NCBI GenBank assembly: GCA_050084985.1
Contig: JBITNC010000001.1
Coordinates: forward strand, 152,210,001 to 152,274,000
Length of the DNA: 64,000 bases
Source: Nageia nagi
Taxonomy: Eukaryota > Pinophyta
Direction: 5' to 3'
In this document: positions 21,501-30,746 of the stretch, in pieces
Layout of the letters: each line of letters begins with the position of its first letter
How positions within the stretch are numbered: position 1 is the first letter of the stretch
Notes under the pieces: model-generated
The model's database searches: none
The model's input: only the letters and a program-made list of their open reading frames with translations
Told to the model about the DNA's origin: nothing
Translations under genes and position numbers: made by a program

Positions 21501-24500
21501 CTGAGTGATCGAAGCCTTTATTTAGCTATTGATTATTTGGATGATAATGTTAAAAAATGGATCATATGCAAGATGAATCAAATGGATGATTCTACTACAT
21601 GGAGAGAGTTTGTAAATATGTTGATTGAGAAGTATGATGAACCAAATTCTAATGATAGTGAAGTAAAGGATGAATTTGATTCCAATTTTAATTTTGGGGA
21701 CTCGTGTTTTTTGAAAAAGACTTAGGCAAAGGTCTAGTATAGACCTCAAAATTATAGCTAAGTAGATGGGATTATGATGAAAAGAAAGCTAAGAAAATTT
21801 GCATTCATTTGTGATATCGAATTGTACAAAGGACGTAATTGTAAATTGAAGAAGATTTTCACTATTCATTTAAATGAATTGCATGATGAAAGATATAAAG
21901 TAATTATAGAATGGAAGAAAAAACAAGAGGTTCAACATTTGAGAGATAAAATCAAGGAGAGGGAATACAACAAAAGAAGAATGAATGTTCTATCTCATAG
22001 ATATTGCAAGACCCATGAAGAAATCCAATGGACATAAACAAACAAGGTATGATTTTTATTCTAATTTTGATACTAACATGAAATAACAAGGGAAGAAGCA
22101 CTCACCAAAACAAAAAGTTTTGACACAAAGCTCGCAATAACATATCAAGCACCCTTCAAAAGATTCGTGGTGACAAATGACAAGAAAGGAAATGAAGGAT
22201 TTGTTTGGAAGACGATAAACAATGTTGTTAAAAAAGTAGCCAAGGGACTTTAATTTGCCAATGGAACAAAGGACATGTTGTGACTAAAAACACAACATGC
22301 CCAAAAATCTTGCGATTTTGGGGATCCCCAATGCCCCACTTAAATACTTAGTCATGTAGTAGTCTTCCCCAACCTAGCTGATGTCGAAAGACTAGATCAA
22401 GATGAAGCTCGAAAAGACTAAGGCAAGGACACTTCAAGGCTAGTGCATGATTTCAAAAGACAAAATCTTGTCTTTTTGAATTGTGCGACCAAACTAGGAG
22501 GGGCAACTGCATGAGTTCGAGGGATGGAAAGTGAGTCTCAGGCACTCAGGAGGCTGGCACATGACTCAAAAAGACACAATCTTGTCTTTTTGAACCATGC
22601 AACCAGCTCAGGAAGGTAGGCAAGTTGGTTGAACGAGGAAAAATGATCAAGGCATGAAGCCCAAAAACCCAAGGTCAAGTCCAGCATACCCAAGAGGGAT
22701 GGCACATGATTCTAGAAGACACAATTTTGACTTTTTGAATCATGTGCCAAGCCTAGGAGACCTCCAAAATTGAACAAAAGTGAAAAGTTTGGCAAATGCA
22801 CAAGGGAAAAGTATAAAAAAACGAAAATCAGGCTATTTGGAGGTTGGCACATGATTCAAAAAGACACAATCTTGTCTTTTTGAACCATGCAACCAAGCTG
22901 GACGAGTAGGAGAGGCTGGTGCATGCCTCAAAAAGTCAAAAACATGATTTTTGGAATCAGGAAGGAACAGACCACAGGGCAAGTTCACGGTCAAGACAAG
23001 CAAGCAAACAAGTAGAAAGTGCCAACGTTGGAGCATTCACACCCCCAAGGCTGGAGCATGGTTCAAAAAGACAATTGTCTTTTTTTGTCATGCGCTAGGC
23101 CAAGATGAGCCTTAAAACTCTAACATCCAATCTTAGGAAGCTTGACATGAAATTTTGCATAAGCACACATCTCGATGTCAGCTAGATTGAGGGATGAGAT
23201 CAAGTTTGCTATTAACCCTAGCTGACTAGGGTTAATTGGGAGCCAATTTGGCTATAAATACAAGCCTAGGGGACTTCATTTTCTCAAATTCAAAACCTGC
23301 TTCTCTTCCACTTTAGCGCCAAAGTAGCAAGAAATAGTAGATTTTTGAGCGTGGATCTTGTCATTATTCATCCTAGGGCTTGCGCAAGCATTTTGGAAGA
23401 AAGATAGCCCGTGGGAGAACCCTCACCACTTAGAAACTTGCACACCTTTCTTGGGAGGCTTCGTTGCAAGCTTGAGCATCATGACATCTTCCAAAGGTAA
23501 TTCAGCTTCATACTTCGCTAGAGATCTTGTGAGGTTGAGACATAATTGTGTTATCACCATCTGTGAAAGGCAAGAGCCCCTTCTCCAAGGGGCTAAATTC
23601 TCAAGGAACGGACATGCTACCATTAGAGACACAGATTGGCAAAACGTGGACCCTTTGCAAATGAGAGAGAAAATTCAAGGTTTGCCCACCACTAGCCTCA
23701 AGCAAGACATCGTTGTCTTCTTTGGACTCTCCACATGCGTATTCATACCCTTTGCAGCTTCATTTCCGGAATTGTGCATGGAGGTTGGTCATCATTGGCA
23801 AAAGGGGGAGAGGCTTTTTCGTGACATCAAAGGAAACATTATTTTGGACCTCAACCCTGACACCATCAAAATGGTGTTCCAGTGGACCTTACAGGGAAAT
23901 TTTGAATACAACGAGGCACAGTCAGTGGCATGCTATCAAGAGACCAACAAGGCTATCGTAGCAATCAAGAATTGGATGTTGGACGAGCATCATGGGCTCA
24001 AGGGGAACACCCTTATAAATGCTCTTTGCTCCAATTTCTACCCTTTAGTCAAGTTGATGATCTTGATGTTGTCCAGAATTCTCAAAAAGGAAGATGCTTC
24101 AAATTTCAGTAAAGAATTCTTTGGCTTCATCATTGAGATTGTGAGAGGGAAGAGAATCAGGTGGAGCAAGGTGTTGAGCGACACAATTGTTGGTCAGCTA
24201 TCATCCATGGGCACCACTTGCAAATTCTACCTCAATTCATACTTGGTATATATGTTGCTTCATGACAAGTACATGGCCACGGCCAAAGGGGAAGTAGCAT
24301 GGACCGAGAAAGGGACCTATGCCATTTGGAGGTGTTACCCCAAATGGAAGCTTGAGAGGAGATGGGATAGTTTCACAATGAAAAATGATGGATGGGAGTA
24401 CAAGATCTACAAGGAGCTTAAAGGAGAATACGGTGGTGAGGATCTTAAATTCAGCCCAAGATGCATTGAAGAAACATGGGAATTTCTTCCTCCATCACCA

Positions 24501-27500
24501 ACATTATTCCTATATCTGAATTCATGGTCAACTATACCAATTGCCAAGGTTCGTGAGCAACAGATTGCTCTTTATGTAGAAGATGAGATAGTTGGCCTTT
24601 TTACATGAGCGGGTAAGGCAGAAGAAGTTGGCTACTTCAAATTTGCCAATCATAGTGGGTGAATACCAGTGTAAGCCGTGGGCGGATGTTGATACTATGA
24701 AGGAAGACTTGGCGAGATTTGATTTTAAGATGTCTATCATCGATCATTATGAACCTGACCATAGGATGCACAAGTTCTTCATTGAGGAAAGGAAGAAACC
24801 ATATGAGCATAGACCACCTGGAGAAGAGGAACCTTTTCGGAATGTGAGTAACAAGGTAGAGATGAGAAAGATTCGTGAAAAGATGCACAAAGAGGTCCAT
24901 GATCAACAACACCTTATCGAGGCTACCATCTATAAGAGCTTGTCACAACAGAAAGGTAGAAGATCTCAAGAGTCCACTTCCAAGGTCACCCAATTTCCTC
25001 CCAAGGTTGAAACACCAGTTGGGCCATATGCATCGATGCATGGTAAGAACCCAGTAGACCAGATAGTACAAGAACCTAGAACACCATTGATGAGCATGAC
25101 ATGAGAGAGCTGGAGCTTGTGGCCGCTAATAAGGTAGTGAGGTGTGTCAGGAATAGAGAAAATGATTCATCCCCACCATCTAGGCCACCTAGGAAGACTG
25201 CTACTAATCCATCCCCAGTTGTCCCACCATCTAGGTCTTCATCTTCCAATCCCATGTAGAAGCTTGACGAGAGTCAAGAAGAAGGAGAAGTTGTAAGTTC
25301 AGAAGTGGAGATGAGGTGAATGCCGCACAACAAGACGATATTCCAGATGCGCAACAAGAAGAGGAATCTTTGGAGATATTAAGGGTGGTCCAGAATCCTA
25401 TAGCTTCTGAGCCGTCTATAGGGTAAGAGACCAACATTAGAGACAGTGCAAAAAAGGGTGCAATTGAAAAGAACTTCACAATCACAGACCGCGGAAATTT
25501 CAGAAGAACTTGGTGAAGAAGAAGAAAGACCTCCAAAGGGAGCTAAGAAGAATACCACTATTATTTAGGAGGCAATTGTTGAGACTTATTAGGCATCACC
25601 CATTGATGAGTGGGGTGTGAATATGGAAGAGTGTCTAGATGTGTTCAATATGGATGTCAGGGAGGAATTTCAAGAGAGGAAACAATGATTAGATTGGGGA
25701 AAGTTCCATTTGTCCGCGAAATACTCATATGTATGTCCACTTAGCCAACAATGCAATTCACATCAAGACCATAGTTGCTGATAAGGAAAATCCACAACGT
25801 CCGAAAGACCTTAGACATATCAACCAAATCATCAATGCAGGTCCTATTGGTTTGGCTAGTCGGAAACATGCAATCATATCCAACGCTGAGGCAATTACCA
25901 AAGATGGAATGGTAAAGGAAAAGGAGATTAAGAGTCTCAAGAAGGAGTTAGCTGCGTAGAAGAAGTTGACTAGAGAGCTAGAATCAGCTAAGGTGCCCAC
26001 AGAGGAGCTTTGAAAGGTAAAATCACTCAAAGAGGGCATGATTGTAGTAAATCAAGGAGAGATTGAAGAGGTCTTGGTGGTAGTTCAGCAGTTTATTGGT
26101 GCATTGAAGAAGGTTGCATTCAAAGAACAAAAGTGGAAGGACATTGTAGTGGAGAGAGCCAGCCTTCTCAGGATTTTGGATTCTCAAAGGCCTATGATCA
26201 TGAAGTTCAAGATGACACAGGACCAGAGGCCCGAAGATGCGAAGTTTTGTGAAGAATACTGGTTCTACTTGGGTGTTGTCAATTAGGTAGCCATATGTTT
26301 CCAGGAGGTGCAGAAGGAGGTCAGAAAGCTCAATGACAAGGCTAACACCAAACTCAAGTAGATGGAGTTCCAGGTCAAGTTCATTGATGATGATGCCACC
26401 ATTAGGGATGAAGACCTGGTAGTTGTGGAAGTGAGACACTTTCTACATAGCTTAATCATGACTGATGATGTCAACACTTTCCAGACAAGGCACTTGCGTA
26501 AAGCTCACACTTGGAGGGACGATATGCAAAGGATGGTGCACAAGATCGGATGTTGCATCACTAGGAACAACCTGAAGCTATTAGAGATGCTACACGGTTT
26601 GGAACTCGCAGTGAAGTTCCTAGATGAAGATTTCAAGGGACATGTTGAGGCTTTGGGCCCACAGGCGCCATAGTCACAATTTCCATAGTTTTATTTTATT
26701 TTCAAGAAAATGCAATTATTTTACAAAATACTTTATTATATTTGCTAATTAATTCCCAGGTTTGTGATGGATGAAAATTTGCTCCCACAAACTTGAAGGA
26801 CATCTTGTACTACCATTTGGCAATGTTTGATTGGATCACTTATTATTTCTTGGGATTTGTAATTAGGGTTAGGGCAACATTTAGGGTTTCCATAAAAACT
26901 ATTTATAGCCCATTTGGGCTCATTTGTTAGGGGATTAGACATTTTTGCACTTGTGAGAGAACTTGAATTTTACTTCCAATCAAACAAGTTTCCTCTATTT
27001 GCTAATGTGGTATTTTTCCAAGCAATTGAATGGTGAATGTATCTCATTGATGGAATCATGAATGTGTATTGAATGCCATTGCTATCTTGCATTGTTCATG
27101 TTTACTTGGTTCATTTCATAAACCTCGTGCCAAGGTGGATGAAAGAATTTGTTGAAAATCATTTGAAGTAATCTTTGAATGAAACTTGATGAGAAATAAT
27201 TCATGGTTTGCATAATAGACTTGTGTTGTCTGGGGTGATTCCTTTTATGCCGCTTAATGCAAGAACTTCACTCCGTTGTTGATGGTCTACCTGTGATCTA
27301 CCCCACTATCATCCTTGCTTATAGCTTTATACTCTTTTTACTAGTTCATTTGTGTGGTTGTCTAGTGACAAAGATAGAGAGTGCGTGGAACTTGTATGAA
27401 GCCTGAGAGGGATTGACCCCATTCTTTACATTAGTCGGTGAGATCATATGCACCCGTGCCCCACTTATACACCACTATCTAATCAACCCTTTTCTTTTAT

Positions 27501-30500
27501 TTTTCATTTTTTTGTATGGCTTTCGCAATCCCTTTTCCTTTTTTTGAGAAACAACAGATTTCTAGGATAGGGACTCTTTGAATCCTTGATTAACAAATTT
27601 TATTTGAGTTGGTAGTAGCTTTAAATATCTTTGCCAGATCACCCAAGTGACCTCTTACACATTCCACTATTGAACCTTTAAGGTAAACAGTCCTCAAAAT
27701 GGGTAGGGGTCACGCCCTATCACTTAGGTGTTGGTGTCTTTCCGCAAGCCTTGTGGTTCTATTGTAAACTTTTGTTATTCAATTATTGTGGACTTGATAA
27801 ATTGTGTTTATTGTTCAATTATTAACTGTTTGGTTATATCGCTTTGAGCTGCTATTGGTTACTATTATTGTGCTATGAGTATGGATTTTGTATACAATTT
27901 CTGTTATTTATAGTAGCTGAAGTAACAAAAACAAATAGGTTTGTTTGAGAGACATGAACTAATGCAGAAATGTAACTGAAGAAGTTGCAACAGGTACGTT
28001 GATTGGAAAGAATTGATCTTCATTTCAATGAAGGATCCATAGTGGCATACTCAACCTCTATCTCATTTGCCACCCAATGACATTTACATATGTAGAAAGA
28101 CATCCCCATTCTATAAAAGGAACCTGCCTTATGAAAATTCATATTTAGGGAATGAGAAACCAAAGAGTTGTAGTAGAAAAATCCATTTTTGCCAAGCTCT
28201 TAAAAATCGTATTATCTCTCAAGGTAGCTAGGTGGATTAATAACACCATACTAGTGTTATATTGTATATATATCTGCAGATACCTTTAATATTGATTACC
28301 ACTGATTTCCCTGTTATATTCTTGCTTGAATACGCTAGATAACTTTTTTCATGTTAAAGTCTTCATAAGTAAGCAAGTTGTTGTTACAAGTTTAGTGACC
28401 AAGTTCAAGATCAGAACCCTTGCATTAGGATTGACAACTATATGCACCTCTTTTCAGATATTAGAATTTAACATCTCCAACAAGAGCCCTAATTGATTCA
28501 ATGTTATCCAACACTATTGGTGGTGCTGGTAGTATTTTGGAGCATGCTTTTTCATTAGATTCCCCATCATCTGTAAGGCTAACCTTTCTCATTTTATACC
28601 TTTGCATAATTACTAGTCTGCAATTTAACATGAAGCACACCAGAACAATATATTGTTAAGTATGATTGTAACAAATTATATCTTTATCAGCCATGTCATC
28701 ATTACCATGATCATCCTTATAAGAACTGTCACAATCCATTTGCTGTAGGGGTATTTCCCAGGTATATTCATTCTTTGGATAATTTTAAACCAATGAATGG
28801 GTATTATACTGATTGAGTTTTCACTTATCACACAAAACAAATTACCCATGAGCTTTGAATTCAAAGCGCTCCCAAGAATGAAAACTTACGATGGCTGTAT
28901 CTTGAGCATTTTCGGTTTGCCTTCAGTTTTATGGCTGACAGTAAATTGTTTTTATTGATATGAGACATGAGACATACTTGACACAAAATGTTTCATTGTT
29001 TTGTATTGATTTAGTTTTTTTTATTCTACCTATGGTAATGTCATAGGGAATAACATCATTAGTCGTATATTTACGTAAGTAGACAAAACATGGTTTTGAG
29101 AACTCAAACTCTTCTTTCTTTTCCGGTGTAATATTTTGATAATTAAGAAATTGTGTCTTCGTTAGTGACAAAGTTGGTTACCAGGTTGTCCTCAATAATT
29201 GTTAGTTGATATTGCCAAGCTGATCGACAGTTTTTCTGTTAACTTTTCCAGAACAGTTTTAACCCCTCAAAACGGTACAAGGAAATCTTTCAGAAAAATC
29301 TGAAGGAGAATCATAAAGGAAAACTTACAAAATCATAGAATATTTAATTAGAATTTATGAAGAGTAAAGTTATCAAATAAATTAATTGTCCAGTTTTTTT
29401 GTACGTGACATCTTACATGCTTGAATATTCATCTTCAAGTGCACAACTTAAGTTCTTTTGGTGGAAGATACAGAAAAAGAAGACGGTTAAGATGTAAAAT
29501 GTAGTAAGTTATGTGCTTTGTGAAACTTTTAGTTGTTTTGTAAAGAGAGTAAGATAGGTAGCCACAAACTAAAAAGGAGCAATACTGGGTTTATGCAATC
29601 TCGTCAGTCTGTTATGCTGGGGTGTTCTGGTAGCCGAGATACTTTGTTTTTATATAATTGGAGTTGATATAGTGCCTATCTAAGCTCTGTATTTTGAAGG
29701 TTATGATATACTTTTGACCATAACCATCTTAGTCTGAATATGTGTTCCGCTTCAATATTAAGATGGCAGCACAAGGCAAAGGAAAGCTAGCATACCGTCT
29801 CAAATGATTGGATAAGCACTGTGCCAATTCTTGTGGAATGTTGTTGCAGGGAAAAATCTAATATAGAAATCAAGCTTTTAAGTTTGTCTTCTATTATCAC
29901 TAATATTGGATCCTTTATTTTTCAATTGTTACCTGTTTCAGAGAAAAAAAGAAATGGTTGCAGTCTAATATCTATACATGTATTTAGTGAATGTAGTGAT
30001 TTTAATAAACCGGTTGGACATCCTAGCAAAGTTAACCAATATTTCAAACCTTTTGTCACAGAAAAATTATTGGTTTTGCTTCGAGATGGCAGAAAACTAA
30101 TTGGGATTCTTCGTTCGTTTGATCAATATGGTATGTTTCGTTCATTATGATCACCTTACTTAATTGGATGCTAATGGGACCCAAGGTCATTTTTTAATTT
30201 GATTTTTTTAGCATGTTTGCGTAGTTCATTTTGAACTGGGCTTTCTGGAACTTGCTTTTTGTAAACCAAAGGCAAATTGCTGTGGGTTTTGTTTGATGCA
30301 GCAAATGCTGTACTTGAAAATGCTTTTGAGAGAGTGATTGTCGGAGATCTATACTGTGATCGTCCACAGGGTCTTTATGTGATTCGAGGGGAGAACGTTG
30401 TACTGATAGGAGAGATGGTATGATCTTTTTAATGACATATTATGTTTTATATAATGTATCTTCTCGATTTCGTGTTAAAAGTGTTAGGTAAGACGGTTAT

Positions 30501-30746
30501 TCTGTTTGGTATTTTGTACAGGATCCCGAGAGAGATGAGCTTCCAGCTAATATGAATCAAGTTACTTACAAGGAGATTGAAAAAGTAGGTGTCAAGGCCT
30601 TAGTTTTATAAAACTCTCAAAATAGCTTTGTGAGGGTTTGTAGTCTAATGTGTTCTATATGCATACAGGCCCAGAAAGAGGAGAGAGATGCATCGGACTT
30701 GAAAGGTTCTATGAGAAAGCGTATGGAGTTTCTTGATTTGGATTAG
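18474..30746 (+). CDS. LSM1: LSM1, Sm-like mRNA-decapping activator subunit (5 exons)
   Basis: Join 18474-18534, 30062-30130, 30302-30417, 30522-30584, 30669-30746: 387 nt, 128 residues plus TAG, the usual length of plant LSM1. LSM1 is the defining subunit of the cytoplasmic LSM1-7 ring, which binds the 3' end of oligoadenylated mRNA and promotes decapping in processing bodies. Visible: N-terminal MSWPNSEDIFLSTSLASYL, Sm1 motif (LLVLLRDGRKLIGILRSFDQ, about residues 23-42), Sm2 motif (YVIRGENVVLIGE, about 71-83), and C-terminal MRKRMEFLDLD. All four introns are GT-AG and every junction keeps phase. Intron 1 is 11,527 bp and filled with transposon relics; introns 2-4 are 171, 104 and 84 bp. No stop or missing motif; likely functional. 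Confidence 0.96.
18726..20640. other. Intron DNA without a recognisable gene
   Basis: Contains a poly-T run near 19051-19066. Open stretches 19130-19327 and 20063-20266 carry no family signature. Confidence 0.5.
20646..20861 (+). other. Unassigned open stretch, 71 codons
   Basis: Reads QLEKDVWQTIHLKLKQFGRT and so on. Its codons look coding-like but I recognise no family. It is close to the gag relic that follows and may be part of the same decayed element. Confidence 0.3.
21340..22037 (+). pseudogene. Ty3/gypsy gag relic in LSM1 intron 1
   Basis: Broken frames reading EIDGTISLDWIDEITK, then YLDDNVKKWIICKMNQMDD, then STTWREFVNMLIEKYDEPN (about 21430-21660). This is the order of the retrotransposon gag domain: a hydrophobic start, W at the target-helix position, then TW..F...L...Y. 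From 21774 a Lys-rich segment with FICDIELYKGRNCKLKKIF resembles a degraded gag zinc knuckle. It would form the virus-like particle; here it has stops and is inactive. No LTR was found close by. Confidence 0.65.
22274..22299. repeat. Perfect 9-bp inverted repeat
   Basis: catgttgtg (22274-22282) and cacaacatg (22291-22299) flank eight bases. It lies at the left edge of the hairpin-rich region. It could mark an element end beginning TGTTGTG, but no matching right end was seen. Confidence 0.6.
22446..23095. repeat. Cluster of six related hairpins
   Basis: Six inverted repeats at about 22446-22485, 22560-22600, 22701-22748, 22846-22894, 22916-22960 and 23055-23092. The common form is a catg(a/g)ttcaaaaagac arm, an acaatctt loop and a gtctttttgaaccatg arm. 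The third has an exact outer stem, ggcacatgattc facing gaatcatgtgcc. The fifth is weak and the sixth has a collapsed centre (agacaattgtct). Spacing is 70-145 bp. They precede a CCAAT/TATA-like pair and the long frame at 23481. Confidence 0.85.
23243..23260 (+). promoter_or_regulatory. CCAAT and TATA-like promoter elements
   Basis: ccaat at 23243 and ctataaata at 23252-23260, about 225 bp before the MTSSK start. The ctataaatacaag context is nearly the same as in the Ty3-type LTR at 16096, which suggests a related LTR promoter. Confidence 0.55.
23481..26673 (+). pseudogene. Long decayed frame of unknown family (about 1,060 codons)
   Basis: Start chosen at the ATG of MTSSKGNS (23481); the open frame upstream lacks an ATG. 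Frame 1 runs to 24606, then shifts near 24592. 24592-25104 and 25729-26673 share one frame, with in-frame stops at 25957, 26011, 26284 and 26359. The first 375 residues are globular with Trp-rich segments (WQKGERLF, VAWTEKGTYAIWRCYPKW). A Pro/Ser-rich then acidic linker follows at about 25110-25400, then Lys/Glu coiled coil (EKEIKSLKKELAA) and a helical tail (RHFLHSLIMTDD, WRDDMQRMVHKIGCC). No catalytic motif, zinc knuckle or pol seen. It may be a gag-like or plant-mobile-type transposon protein; I cannot name it. Confidence 0.6.
26674..28670. other. Intron DNA 3' of the unknown frame
   Basis: AT-rich without domains. A TATA-like actatttatagccc near 26897 and a ggtaggggtcacgccc segment near 27705 may belong to the same element. 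No pol sequence and no second copy of the 22274-23260 region were found. Confidence 0.45.
28688..28967 (+). pseudogene. Possible coding fragment, unassigned
   Basis: One frame of about 90 codons with only two stops inside AT-rich intron DNA. It starts QPCHHYHDHPYKNCHNPF and includes RYIHSLDNFKPMNGYYTD and LRWLYLEHFRFAFSFMAD. The His/Cys-rich start is striking. I do not recognise a family and it may be chance. Confidence 0.25.
30062..30130 (+). CDS. LSM1: LSM1 exon 2
   Basis: Acceptor ttttgtcacag, donor G|GTATGTTT. Encodes the first Sm motif (KLLVLLRDGRKLIGILRSFD). The split codon with exon 3 is Ala. Confidence 0.95.
30302..30417 (+). CDS. LSM1: LSM1 exon 3
   Basis: Acceptor tttgatgcag, donor ATG|GTATGA. 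Encodes NAVLENAFERVIVGD through IRGENVVLIGEM, including the Sm2 motif, and ends in phase 0. Confidence 0.95.
30522..30584 (+). CDS. LSM1: LSM1 exon 4
   Basis: Acceptor ttttgtacag, donor AAA|GTAGGT. Twenty-one codons (DPERDELPANMNQVTYKEIE and K), phase 0 at both ends. Confidence 0.94.
30669..30746 (+). CDS. LSM1: LSM1 exon 5 with stop
   Basis: Acceptor tgcatacag. Twenty-five codons ending in MRKRMEFLDLD and TAG at 30744-30746, the conserved C-terminus of the family. Confidence 0.95.
   Translation, partial: AQKEERDASDLKGSMRKRMEFLDLD

Larger units (their letters stand above)
18535..30061 (+). other. LSM1 intron 1, 11.5 kb
   Basis: GTAAGC donor and TTTTGTCACAG acceptor. It holds a Ty3 gag relic (21340-22037), a hairpin cluster (22446-23095), a long unknown frame (23481-26673), and otherwise non-coding DNA. 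All recognised relics lie in the sense orientation of LSM1. Confidence 0.92.

Noticed and set aside
22446-23095. CRISPR-like array
   Set aside because: The units are variably spaced inverted repeats in a plant intron with no uniform spacers or cas genes.
23358-23480. Upstream extension of the unknown frame before the MTSSK start
   Set aside because: It has no ATG in frame; the apparent start at 23358 is a TTG. The ATG at 23481 is the first plausible start and resembles the MTSK start at 4429.
29821-30150. 109-codon open stretch ending in LSM1 exon 2
   Set aside because: Only its last part (from 30062) is coding. The first 80 codons are intron, and a consensus acceptor precedes exon 2.
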